Shown here in pieces: positions 1 to 11,331 of a DNA stretch of 64,000 bases (within the stretch, counting starts at the first letter, position 1; each line of letters opens with the position of its first letter). This stretch comes from Imbricaverruca yamaguchii (taxonomy: Eukaryota > Arthropoda > Thecostraca > Neoverrucidae). The stretch is taken from the NCBI GenBank assembly GCA_034440575.1, contig JAOTOL010001397.1:642501-706500 (forward strand). The letters are read 5' to 3'. Both the position numbers and the translations under genes were made by a program. The notes below the pieces were generated by a model, which saw nothing but the letters and a program-made list of their open reading frames with translations, was not told the DNA's origin and searched no databases.

Positions 1-173
1 TGTGCAATCAACAAGCGTGGTCATTGTGAACCCTGGTCTTACAGGGCTGCCAGAAATACAGTCGTTTAAATTGATAATTGATGGTGATCATTGATTCGTG
101 ATTGGGATGTTCAGCCTCAGTTACATTCCACTACAGACCACCACTGTTCACACATTTTCAGCATGAAACTTAC

Positions 174-346
174 CTGCAAACTCAAGATTAAGGTTCACAA
201 ACGCAGTGTATAGCGGAGCTAAAGATATGATGAAAACAATTTTCTTCTGCATTGGTCCAAACTCCCCAATATGGGAGAACACTTCATCAACATCCATCTT
301 GAAGATTACACAATGACAGTCCTCAGACAGTTCCCAACAGCTACAT
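174..346 (-). CDS. SLC22-type organic ion transporter, N-terminal exon (partial)
   Basis: Read on the minus strand, an exon opens after a good acceptor (pyrimidine run TCTTCTTTTCAG, AG at 348-347). It has a short 5' untranslated part, then an ATG at 297-295, and closes at 174 with the consensus donor CAG|GTAAGT. The 41 complete codons begin MDVDEVFSHIGEFGPMQKK and run into a hydrophobic stretch (IVFIISLAPLYTAF), the start of transmembrane helix 1. The pattern M-D-x-D-E-V-x-x-x-I-G-E-F-G-x-x-Q is the classic N-terminus of SLC22 major-facilitator transporters (organic cation/anion transporters, plasma membrane). The exon ends in phase 1, and the rest of the gene lies left of position 1. An upstream non-coding exon must exist at higher coordinates, possibly in the CpG-rich segment 3210-4505. 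The family call is confident. The exact substrate class cannot be told from this exon. Confidence 0.8.
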
Positions 347-3205
347 CTGAAAAGAAGACTGCAGTGACCAGTTGCAACTCCATCCTCTAGCATGCATTGA
401 GAAGGTTACCCAATTAAGTGCATATATTTCACACAGACAATGGCTGCCCAACACAACTTTGCATGGTTGAGTAATTCTTGACTACATCTGGAAGTTTATC
501 AGAAACAAACATGCTTGAGGTAATCTTGAGCAGTCCCTTGGTGTTAGTTTCCCTCCCTCCCCAGAAAATGCATACACAGTGTGTCTATGGTCTGGCAAGC
601 AAAAAGTAGTACAATGACAGAAATACCTTGATATGGCTCCCACCTGCAAGCCAAAGATGGTGGTCAAAGACAAATCATGCTAGAAAATATTACATTTCAC
701 CTCTTGGTCAAGCTAGGAAAGACTCAGATAGTTTGTTCTTGCCTTTGTAGAAAAAGGCATGCTTTCTCATGTGAAATAATATGGATATTACTGGCTAATA
801 CACACAGTGGGGAGCATATCATTGTTATAGACTTTACACTACATTTGTTGTAGGTGCTATGCTCTTATTGCACTGTTCTATATTGTTTGTGGTATGCTTT
901 GTGATCCTTGTTTTACCTTCCACCCATGTTGTCCTTCACATATGCCCCAGGGGGTGAGTAATCTAGGGGTAAGTTGCCCATTGCACAATCCAAAGACAAC
1001 ATCAGAAACAATGATTAAGCATGGTCATTAACCAGGTCTAGATCCAGTGAAGAAAAGCTAGAAAATTATGGTCAAAATGTGATTCACTATCAGTTATCTA
1101 TGATTCTCATGATCATACATACCATGTTGGGCATAATCATCACAATATTAAGAGTTCTATTTGCAGCCCACCAGGTGCATGTGTCATTAAAATACATACA
1201 TAAAGCTGTGTCAAGACATGAGAATAACCTTCAGGTCTGTGTTTGCAAATTGGGCACTTTGGGTAGCATGGTCAGAATTGCTTTCTGGATTCCCATGGGA
1301 ACTATGCAATCCACAGGTAGAGCTATAAAAAAAAACAATAACAGCAGGCACAGTGGATCGGTTGGTACAGATCTAAGGGGATACAAGGGTGTGACTGACC
1401 ATCCTCTATTCTTTTGCCCTTTTGGAACTGATTTCAGCATCTCTTTGAGCATTTGTGTGGGTCTTTTTGGCTAGATGTATAGCCAAAAGGTGCCTTTTGC
1501 AACATGCATTCAAAAAGAACTTCAGGTCTCCACCAAGTGATTTTGAACTCCTGTTAATCACCATGGCTTCAGAAGGTGACTGCAGTGTTTTAACTAATGG
1601 CTGTAGTCATTAATTTAACTGCTCAGCTACACCCTAATAATGCTGTCAATGTTGGAAATTACAGCAGGTGCAGTCCTTTTGGAAAAAAGGTTCAATCTGC
1701 TCCTGGGACACTGTTGGTCCCAGGTTAGATCCATTCTTTACATGCAAAATATCACATTGATGCTATAATTGACAATTTCACAAATCTTCTGGAACCTTCT
1801 AGGTAACATGGCTTCTACAACTATTATGCATCTATACACCAATGCTGTGAGGAAAAAAGTTGCAATTATTTTTAGACATGGGTGGGTGCTGGTGAGATAG
1901 ACATGACATAATGCTTAGACATTCTTATTTTCTGTACCAACCCTGAACAATTTAGTGGAACTTCTGCCATGATCCAACCACCTCATCCATTAGTGCAGCT
2001 AAAGAAGGGAAATAAGAGAAAATTTTCAAAGAGAAATGATGGCAAATTTGCAGTATAAGGCATTTTGGGTGGATTTTTTGTTGTCAGATTACCACCATAC
2101 CCATGAAGGTGACCAAGATGATGGACCACTTATTTTCTGTGCAAATGCTTACTTTTCAGGTGGTGAGCAAAATAATGTCAACAAAGAGGCTTTGAGTTGG
2201 GTAACAGCAAAAAAATAAATGTTAAAAATATAATACAAATGCAACAAAACATAACTTAATCTAAACTAAGCTGCTTTTCCCTCATGTTTTGGTGAAAATT
2301 TGTGGAAACTTTTCAGCATCAATGTGCTGTAAGGTGTTTTTCTTTGCATCTTGTAAGGTGTAAACAAGAAGTGTTTTTGACACATTTGCCTCCATAATGC
2401 AGGCAAATGGGTTAGGTTAGGTTTGGTTAGATTAGTTTAGGCTTTTTTTTAAGTTGGAGAACTTTCAAAATAATTTTTTTTCTTCATTTCCACAGAAAAT
2501 ATGTGGTCCATTATCCTAGGCACCTTCATAAACATGATATTATGAAGAAAAATTCCAAGAAATCAAAGCACCCTATACCACAACAAATTTACCAAAACAA
2601 TGCCCACATAAGAAGCAATGGCCTGAACCAAGACCACTGGGTCTTTAGCCAAAAACAGCTGCTTCCAGTGGTGCAGGATGAAGTGAGTCACACAAAGAGC
2701 AATGGGGTCTGGTCACAAACTATTTAGAACTGCCATGTTGGGCCAGTCGGTGAAACTATTCATGAATCCCAGCTAGGTATTGGATGACATGTTAAATAAT
2801 GAAACTATTGGGGAGTCCATAGATACAAACACCTGAAGGCCATGACCCCAAAACAACACCCACAAATGGGCTTGGAGTTGTGTAATACAGGATAACAATT
2901 GATGTTCAAAATACAAAATAAAAAAGATGTAATATTGCTTTCCCTAGCTTAGCCTAATCTTCCATGGAAGAAAAGAAATTCTTTTTAAACACAAATTTCT
3001 TAAAAACATTTTTTCCTCCAAAACTTCAAACTTAAAAAATGTAACCAAACATAACATAACCTAACAATCATGAACCACCTTTGAAAAACAAGTTTTCTTC
3101 CAAAAATGGCCAGTTTTCATGATAACCTCCTCTAACTTACAACAAAAGCATAGCACAACCTGCTTTTAAAATGCAAAACATTTTTGGAAATTGTTCTTTA
3201 AAAAA
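347..3205. other. CpG-depleted non-coding block, probable intron/flank of the SLC22-like gene
   Basis: I see no convincing coding sequence here. Reading line by line, only one CpG occurs between about 245 and 3190, although the base composition is otherwise ordinary. This is the footprint of long-term cytosine methylation. The block contains a decayed tRNA-like SINE head (about 949-1000, compare 19261 and 63420) and a short TTAGG-like tract at 2410-2432. Its position upstream of the minus-strand SLC22-like exon fits a first intron. Confidence 0.5.
949..1000 (+). repeat. Decayed SINE-A head fragment
   Basis: The stretch resembles the tRNA-like head of the SINE copies at 19259 and 63418 (shared string GTAAGTTGCC and the following CACAATC). 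The resemblance fades after about 50 bases, and no body, tail or target duplication was found. Confidence 0.4.
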
Positions 3206-3209
3206 CATT

Positions 3210-4505
3210 GCGGTCAGGCTGTTTAAAAAAAATCCATTAAAAAATTAAATAAACCACGATAAACCACAACACAGACAACAAGACCTCGGAAGATGGGACG
3301 CAGATCTGGGTGCACCAAAAGGCAAGAAATTAAGGAAATGAGCGACTATGGATCTGATATCACGCTCCTTGAGACACAAACAGGTCATGAACAGGATGAG
3401 ACAAATATCAAAGGTCATCTGGAAAACCTCATACGGCCATGGTCATGGTTTGCCTAGAACCATGCCAGAGAACCAGGTGATCTGATGGTCTGATCTTGGC
3501 CTGATCCAATATAGCTAGATCTGATCGGGCCCGATCAAGTCGTGGCCAGACAGCTGCCAGTTGAACCAGGTACGCATGTAGGTGCCGTTTGGGAGCATAC
3601 CGTGGATATCATTTGTCGTAGTTTGTGTAATGGATTCATTTTCGTTCGTGAGTTTTCTGCTCGCTCCATTTCTGAGGACGAGGCCTCTGGCAAAAGACCA
3701 AAATCCGCTGTATAACCATGAACCAGAACCACGTCATTCATGGTATACATCATGCATGGTTTGCATGACGTAACTACCTATTGTCATTCATGCGCCACTT
3801 TGGGTCACACTTCCCAATATCGTCTACCCATCTCCCTATCTCACCTACATGCTGCGCCTACAGCTGATACCTGTACTCGTGGCTAATTTTTTAAAATGAA
3901 GGACGTCAATTAATCGGTCGCACTTGGATATAACTAATTCAAAAACCTTATCCTGTCGAAGAAAACTACGTCAATAAAAAAATGTACTAGATACGCACAA
4001 ATGGGACGTTGATCTCTAGTGATGTATTCGTACTTGTACTTGGTATTGCGAAGTAAGAACTGACGCCATTTTTGTTTTCACTCTCGAGGGAGTGATGGTC
4101 TATGTTGTGGTTTGCGTGCAGTGTGTTGTGGGTGTGATTTGCCAATATTTACTATTGCTGACTGTAGTCTAGCGTTTTTGTATCGCGTGTTTGTGGTACG
4201 TTCATCGCTACTCGAAACATTGTTAAATTTGTTACTGTAAAGCTGAGGTGATTTTTGTTCAGACGAGAGCCGAATAATTCGAGCCTGCTCGTGACGCTGG
4301 TTCACTGGAGCTGTCCATGCGCCCCTAAGCCCAGTGGCACTCGTCAAATTTCAACAATTTTCGAGCCTCATGACGATGTAGCAGATGTGGCTCTGCTGAC
4401 AAATCGAAGGCTTGGCAAGCAACCATACGATTGGAACGTTTCTAAAATGTTGCCATAGGGCAGGTGTCCTGATGCTGTCAAGCGTGGCTGGGCTTAGTAA
4501 AACAG
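3210..4505. promoter_or_regulatory. CpG-rich island between two CpG-depleted blocks; candidate divergent promoter with a plus-strand first exon
   Basis: This 1.3-kb stretch keeps ordinary CpG density, whereas 245-3190 and 4511-7900 have almost none. At its right edge is a perfect plus-strand splice donor, CAG|GTAAGT (exon end 4505), exactly where CpG depletion begins. On the minus strand there are usable donors near 3838-3847 (TAG|GTGAGA) and 3866-3873. These could join an untranslated exon to the SLC22-like exon at 346. The layout fits an unmethylated promoter firing both ways. No TATA box or open frame that I recognise supports it. A short open frame at 4255-4458 matches nothing I know. Confidence 0.35.
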
Positions 4506-7500
4506 GTAAGTAGGACTCACTCCTGTATGGAAATTGCCACCCATTCAGCCTAGACTGAAAGGTATGAGCTTGTTGAGAACACCATTCAATGAGAGCTTAT
4601 TGTTGTGGAGCAGGATTGGATTTGGGCTTCCCTATTCCATTCCTGCATGTGGAACATTTATTTCTTGTGAGTTTGTGTGTGTGTGTGGTTCAATTACTAA
4701 TTCTGTTAAATTTGTGTTGAAACTTTGTTGTAATATTAACATCTTGAAATCAGTTTGCAACTACCAGTGAATCTTCAACATTATCACAGCAGTTGCAAAG
4801 GTGGGCACCAGGGTGGGAAACTTACTTGCCAGGTTTAGAGTTGGAGTGCAACCAGATGTCTTCTGGAGTACATTTTCATGGACATTATTTTTCATGCATG
4901 GAATCTATTTGCTGGTAGCCAATGGGAAAATAATATGTATCTAGTCAGTACCTATGTAATATGCATAAGTAATACACATCACCATTTTTGGTCACATCAA
5001 AGTGTAGAAACAAAGTGGACTATGGATGCAGGGAGTTGTGATGATCAGCTCAGCTTTGTCTCTCATAGCTCCAGGAGCAATGCACTCCTTTCACTGTTGG
5101 TCTTGGTACAAGCCTAGCCAAATGAAAAACAAATGCAAATAATTCACCCTTCACCCTCAGCTCAGAATGCACACCTACACACATACTCAGCCAATTCCCT
5201 GTGCAATACAGACCGGACACCAAAGCCTCACATGTGAGTCAGAAGGCAAAGGATCAGTCAGGGTCTTGTGTTTGCAGTATGGCACTGTTAAACATGTGTT
5301 CAAATTTGCTGATGGTGGTTATGATGCAATTTAAAAATACCTTGCATTCATTGGTTGGACTACAGTTTTCAGAACAGAAAATGCTGATGAAGCAAATTTC
5401 TATTGGTGGCCTCTGGCACTCTGTTGTTTCTTAAAACAGTCAGTTTTTCCCACTATAAGGTGACTTGAAGGCAGGTTTCTGGACATGCATCAGCCAAATT
5501 TGTAGTGACTGGAGTCCCCTGTTCAGTGTGCAGGCACAAGGTTTGGCACATTGTCTGCATTTCTGCTGATTGTGGTGTGGTGTGTGTTCAGGTGTTGTTT
5601 GTGTGCTTGATGGTATGAAAAGTGGTTAGTTTATTTGGTAATCATAAGTAAAATAACATGTTACATGGATGTTTTATTCAATCTTGTATTACTTTTTAGT
5701 AGTATTTTTGTTCCTTCTGGATGTTTGTGTCAGAGTACATGTGGAGCCCATTCTATCTAGTATGAATCCAGAGTGCAAGGATGTTTTAAGAGATGAGATC
5801 TCTTGAGAAGTGCCTCAATTCCCACCCTGGTGGCACACCTCTGAATTTTGGTACTTGCGCCTGTGCCAGCAGCTATGCCCACCTGTGGCAATCTGCTGTG
5901 CCACTATTGTTGGCCCCTGCATTTGTGCCCTGTGCTGCTATTAATTAAGCATGCCTATACAAAAACTATGTGCAGTTTCAAAGTTTCTACCTATTTAGCA
6001 ACAAAAAAAAGCAGTTTTAGGCTATAAAAAGTCATTTTTATTGAAAATACAACTTATAATGGGCATCACAGTTACCTATGTTCACATTAGAGATTAAACT
6101 ATGGCCTGTGAGTTATGTTGCTCAGGTGGTGGTAAATTTAGCCAGATTGGCTCTGCCCACTGAGTGAGTTTCTGTCTCTACTCATCCTTCTACTCAATGT
6201 CCTTGTTAGGCTTCAAGTGATCATATCCCACAAGTGTCAGGTTGCTGCAGAGGAAGACCTGCTGCTCAAATTTTTGAGTACTTTGGCTACTGAGGGCATC
6301 TCCCACTAGATTGCATTCCTTGGCCAAATTGCACCTATTCATGACTTAGCTTGCTGACATATTGCTGACTTAGCAGTTAGCTATATGTACATATATGTTT
6401 GCATGGTACATACAGCATGAAATGCTAACATTTATTTTTAATTCCATTAAAGCAATACTACCTGGTTATGGACAACTAATTTTTTTAGTGCAGCAAAGTT
6501 TTTGACATGGCTTAGTTTGCCAAGATGTTTATGCATACAACAATGCTAACATTGGTTTTCAGTCCCACTAAAACAAGGTTAATTGTCAGCAAGTGCATAG
6601 CTTTTTGTTGGAATCCAGCTAAAAAAAATTGTACTCCACTACCAAGAAAAAATATGGAAATTCTACACTGTCCCAGGATGCTGGTTATTTTCCATTTACT
6701 ATTATATGGCACTATGGTTCATTACAGCTTCTGCTTGAATTCCAGCTTAATTCATGCCCAGCAGAATAAAATATTATAGTTGTGTGCAATAACAGGTGGG
6801 AATGTGGGGTTAGGTGAAGGCATTTACACCAAGTTGTATGGGTTTGATGAATATATGTTGTGATGTGAGTTCACTGATTGTGTGGATGCAGATGTGAACT
6901 TGTATAGCTCCTGACCCAAATGTTTTTATATCCCGATTGGAATTTGTGTGCCATGGCACAATGTGTTGGCACCACAGCCCCTTATTTACCCAGGCTTACC
7001 CAGTATTCTGCACCAGATTAGATTTGTGTTGGCCTTTTCTAAATTTATCTGGTCCCTGGTCGATTGTGTCAGTCCTGAAGTGATTTTTGGGTGTGTTCAT
7101 ATAGAAGCAGCCTCTAAATACAAATTTGAGAAATGTATGGATGGACTTGCTGAAACTTATCTAACAACTTGCTCCTTTGCCATTTCTTTCAAAAATCACA
7201 TGAGGGATATATTCACTATTTAAAATATGGCTGAAGACCCCAGGTGAGTTGGGACTGGACCCACAGTTTGATGCCCTGCTTGTTGATTTGTCATTTGCCC
7301 TATTCAATCTGGAAATATGTATTGACATAAGGATTTGGACCACCCTGGCTTCATTAGGCATCCAAAGCCCAGGTTTGAAATTATGCCACTTAGCATTGAA
7401 GCAGCAGATCATTCAGACTTCTTTGGTAGTGTAATTGTATTAGGTGAACCACCATCAGTAGGTTTTTGTGTTGCCAACATCAGTATGTTAGGGTGTATTG

Positions 7501-7900
7501 GGATGTTTTTTGTGGTAATTTTACATTATTTTTAATTTTTAATTACCCCACCCAAAGCAGAATTATTGTGCTTGAGACAAATGTGCACATGACCTGCATA
7601 AAGGAAGTAATGGATGCCATGGTTTTTGTATGTTAGAATAGGTTCATATTTTTAACTTGGAAAATTGAGCATTCTCTCAGGTATTTTCATGAAACAAGGA
7701 AATTGTTTTCCTCAAAAGCAGATCAGGCTAGCTCAGGATAGGTTTGGTTAGGCTTTGAATCTAGGAAATATTGAGGTTTGTTGGGAATGTTTCCCATTTA
7801 AGAACATGATTATTAAAGGCTAGATCAGGTTATGTTACATTATCATGCATTTTGTATTCAAGCATTTTATACCATATTGCCTAACTCCCACTCAACTGTC
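4506..7900. other. CpG-depleted non-coding block
   Basis: No gene is recognised. I count four CpG dinucleotides (near 5214, 5858, 6934 and 7061) in about 3.4 kb. Normal CpG density resumes abruptly at 7901. The block begins at a consensus splice donor (4506) and contains a hAT-like element at 4809-5829. An intron of an expressed, methylated gene is the simplest reading. Confidence 0.5.
4809..5829. mobile_element. Non-autonomous hAT-like DNA transposon, copy 1 (CpG-decayed)
   Basis: The termini are inverted repeats: CAGGGTGGGAA on the left and TTCCCACCCTG on the right. The flanks GTGGGCAC and GTGGCACA look like a decayed 8-bp target duplication. Both outer parts align closely with the element at 35443-36034, which has a perfect 8-bp duplication. 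CAG-start inverted repeats with 8-bp duplications are typical of the hAT superfamily. No transposase is encoded. This copy has about 430 bp more internal sequence (about 4990-5450) than copy 2. Nearly all CpGs present in copy 2 are TpG or CpA here. Confidence 0.75.
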
Positions 7901-8887
7901 CGACCTCAATTTCTCCCAAAGCAACTACATTCATACAGGTCATCGCTGGTAGTACGACGGCACGACACAACTGAATCAATGTGACATATGAAAATCTGCT
8001 ATCTACAGGATGCAAACTTGGTCTGGCAAAGCACATTTAATTACTCTGTATTAAGGCATGACAATTTGCATAACTCGTAAGCTATCATTCTCCTGTCATC
8101 ATCCTTTCCCATCACAGGATTGTCGTTGAGTAGCTGCAGGAGGTGCCCAATAAGACATTCTAATTTAGTAATTCAGAAGTTGGAACCAGGATGCAACCCG
8201 ACCACTTCCAGAGGGGCAGCCAGGGAATGGTGGCTCATTCCCCTCCCCTTAGCAACCAAAAAATGTACTAGATGAATTATGCATTTTGCGATTTTCACCA
8301 CGGAAGACCAGAAGTTTTAGCGCGCTCAAAACTTACTGTTTCGTAACATTTTCCTCGGCCCCTCATAAGACAATCCTTCCTGCACCCCTGACCACACACA
8401 GCCTCTAAGACCATGGCTAATTTCACTGGCTGCACAAGCTGGATAGCAACATATCGTGAATGTGTCATATCGCAAAATAACAAACCCAGTAGACGCGCCC
8501 TTAAACACAAATCCATCACCATCGTGAATGTGTTGGTATTGACACTGTTTTTATTGCCAGCTTTGTGGTAAGTTGGGCAAGTTCCATCAATGGGCTCCAC
8601 CATGCCATTTTGATTGAGGATGGCAAATGAGATGCAGGTCAGAAAAGAACAAACTACATTAACTTACCTGGTTTGCATTACCAGCGATATTTTGTCAGTT
8701 ATCAAAAATAGCAGCGGCATTAAGAAATATTACCTTGTGTTGGTATTTCAAGACAACTGAATACAATTTCTTTTGCTTGCAAATTACCCATGATGGGCGG
8801 GATTGGTAGTTTGTCAGATATCTCCCTTGATTCTGGTATCGAAATTCCACCGGAGTGTGTTGCCCTCCAGTTGCCCTCTATTTCAGG
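7901..8887. other. Unassigned sequence with normal CpG content
   Basis: I recognise no gene. A minus-strand open frame at 8295-8603 (about 100 codons, ATG start, cysteine-rich) resembles no family I can name. A minus-strand consensus donor CAG|GTAAGT has its last exon base at 8668, but I could not define an exon upstream of it with coding character. The CR1 relic begins near 8888. Confidence 0.3.
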
Positions 8888-11133
8888 GTCAGGATAGGTT
8901 CATTCCCAGTAGGCAAATTAGATCAAACAGGGTTATGCACCCTTCGTGGCTGACTAGGGAAGTTAAGCAATTACTGGACTCAAAGAAACAAGCTTTCAAG
9001 AAACTAAAAGATACTAACTCTGGGTTAAACCTAGAATCATATAGAATAGCTAGAAATAAAGTTAGGAGGTGTGTTAGAGCATCTAAAAGACTTGCTGAAA
9101 TCAACTTTGCTCGAGAATGTTCAGCAGGTAATGCTAAGAGATTCTTTAGCTTCTATAAATTTAAGGCTAAAAAGTGTAGTGTAGGACCACTGGAGGTAGA
9201 TGGGGAAATAGTGGTTGATGATTGCGACATTGTGGAATCCCTAAGCAAGCAATTCTCATCAGTCTTCACTAAAGATAATTCTGGTACAATAGGAACATCT
9301 GTAGGCCATGCCATGGCAGGTGATATGCTGGAGGATCTTACAATAACTACAGAAGCCGTAGAGAAGCAGTTGCAGAATATAAAACCTAATAAAGCTTCCG
9401 GACCAGATGAAATATATGCTAGGATCTTAGTAGAGTGTGCTAAAGCTTTAGCAACTCCCCTAGGTATCATTTTCAGGCGATCTATGGAGTATTCAGAAGT
9501 ACCTGAAGATTGGAGAAATGCAAGTGTAGTACCAATTTTCAAAAAGGGAAATAGGAAGAGTGTAGGAAACTACAGGCCAGTCAGTTTGACCTCATTAGTT
9601 TGCAAAGTACTAGAAAAGCTGGTTAAACAGAATGTTCAGATTCATCTTGATAGGCACAACCTTTTAAGGGATACTCAACATGGATTTCGATCTCAAAGGT
9701 CTTGTTTAACTAACCTATTGGAGTTCATTGAGTATGTTACCAAAGAAGTAGACAATGAAAGCAGGATGGATGTTGTGTACTTGGACTTTAGCAAAGCTTT
9801 TGATAAAGTTCCACATGGAAGGTTAATTCATCAATTACAACAACATGGGATTGTAGGAAAAGTTCTACATTGGATTGAAGCATGGTTGCAGGGAAGGAAA
9901 CAAAGGGTAGTATTGAATGGATGTAAATCTGGTTGGAAAGATGTTCTGAGTGGAGTGCCACAGGGCTCTGTTCTAGGGCCCCTCCTCTTTATCATCTTTG
10001 TGAACAACATTGAAGTAGGGCTGAGGAATAGAGTGTTCAAATTTGCTGATGACATCAAGCTGGTAGGAGTGGCTAACAGCAGAGATCAATCTAGTAATAT
10101 TCAACTAGATTTGGACGACCTAAAAGAGTGGGCTGATCAATGGCAGATGACTTTCAACTATGATAAGTGTAAGGTTATGCATATAGGGTCTGCAGGCGAG
10201 ACATTCAGTTATAAAATGGGAGGGAGGGAACTGATGTTATTGAAGAGGAAAGGGACTTAGGTGTGTTGGTCTCAAAAGACCTTAAAGCAGAAAAACAATG
10301 TATCTCAGCTAGAAATAGGGCACTCAGAATGCTGGGACTCATTAATAGAAGTGTGAAATATAAGAGCAGGGAAGTCATGAAAAAGCTGTACTTAGCATAT
10401 GTGCGGCCCCACTTGGAGTACTCTGTACAAGCATGGAGCCCCTACCTAGAAAAGGATATAGATATGTTAGAAAGAGTCCAGCGCAAAGCCACTAGACTCG
10501 TCAGTGGATTAAGTAACTTAGAATATGGAGAAAGGCTTAATGCATTAGATATGTACTCACTCAAGTATAGGAGATTAAGGGGAGACATGATTGAAATGTA
10601 CAAAATTGTTAGAGGGCTAGATCAGGTCAATTTGAATGATGCTCTGCAGTTTAGAGTATCCCATAGGGGTCATCAATTCAGGTTAGACAAAATGAGGTGC
10701 AGGACAGTTAAACGACAACAGGTCTTCAGTCAAAGGGTTGTTGACCAATGGAATAGGCTGCCTGCTGATGCAGTGGGAGTCCCTCATTGAATGTCTTTAA
10801 AAGTAGGGTGGATAATTTTTTTAGACAGGAAAATGTTGTTTTTGAATTCTAACTTGTGATGCATGGGATATTGAGTATTTTCACTAGCTATATAGGGTAT
10901 AACATTATGCTAGTATTATGTTGTACTATATGGGGTGTACCTAGCAGTGGATTTGGCAACTTCCTTTGCGATGTCATACTGATGAGATTGGCTGTGGTGG
11001 CACAGGTGGAGGGATTGCATGGGTTTGGAATTGATAGGTGTGAACATGTACTTTCTAATATCTTCTAGACAGGCTTGACCCAGATGGGCCCTTGTGGCCC
11101 TTATTAAGCCTTAACACTTTATGACTTTATGAC
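8888..11133 (+). mobile_element. CR1-type LINE, 5'-truncated, with frameshifted ORF2
   Basis: Reverse-transcriptase half of a CR1-clade non-LTR retrotransposon. Homology starts just before the linker region (HPSWLTREVKQLLDSKK, near 8938), so the endonuclease and ORF1 are missing. The RT motifs are clear: NYRPVSLTSLVCKVLEK, QHGFRSQRSC, YLDFSKAFDKVPH, GVPQGSVLGPLLF and the catalytic FADD (about 10040). A one-base frameshift near 10232 separates the fingers/palm from the thumb, which reads on as ERDLGVLVSKDLK. A second frameshift near 10785 precedes the natural stop near 10851. The 3' untranslated region contains GGGCCCTTGTGGC and ends in two copies of the octamer TTTATGAC (11118-11133), a CR1-type 3' tail. 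It is a dead copy related to the element at 36294-41220. Confidence 0.85.
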
Positions 11134-11331
11134 TTACAGTTAAGTGCACAACTGGATGCACAGGAATTTGACACATGACTTGGCGCATGCAACTGGCGTG
11201 CTTGGTGAAACATAAAGTTCATAGATTATACCACAACCAGTTAATAATTGAAGAGAACTGAATGCAAATGAAGTGCACTAGCTAACAGAATAGTACAGAC
11301 ATGGGAGAGGCTAAGTGAGAAATAGCCTCTC

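Noticed and set aside
1079..1474. 131-codon plus-strand open frame in the CpG-free block.
   Set aside because: No motifs and no splice context. Overlapping open frames on the other strand suggest chance openness in CpG-poor DNA.
4300..4345. Sequence CATGCGCCCCTAAGCCCAGT resembling the hairpin retroposon's 3' part.
   Set aside because: No 5' hairpin arm, tail or target duplication could be found. The resemblance is too short.
8295..8603. Cysteine-rich ~100-codon minus-strand frame.
   Set aside because: No recognisable family or splice context. An open frame of this length is not unusual in 64 kb. Mentioned only as unassigned.
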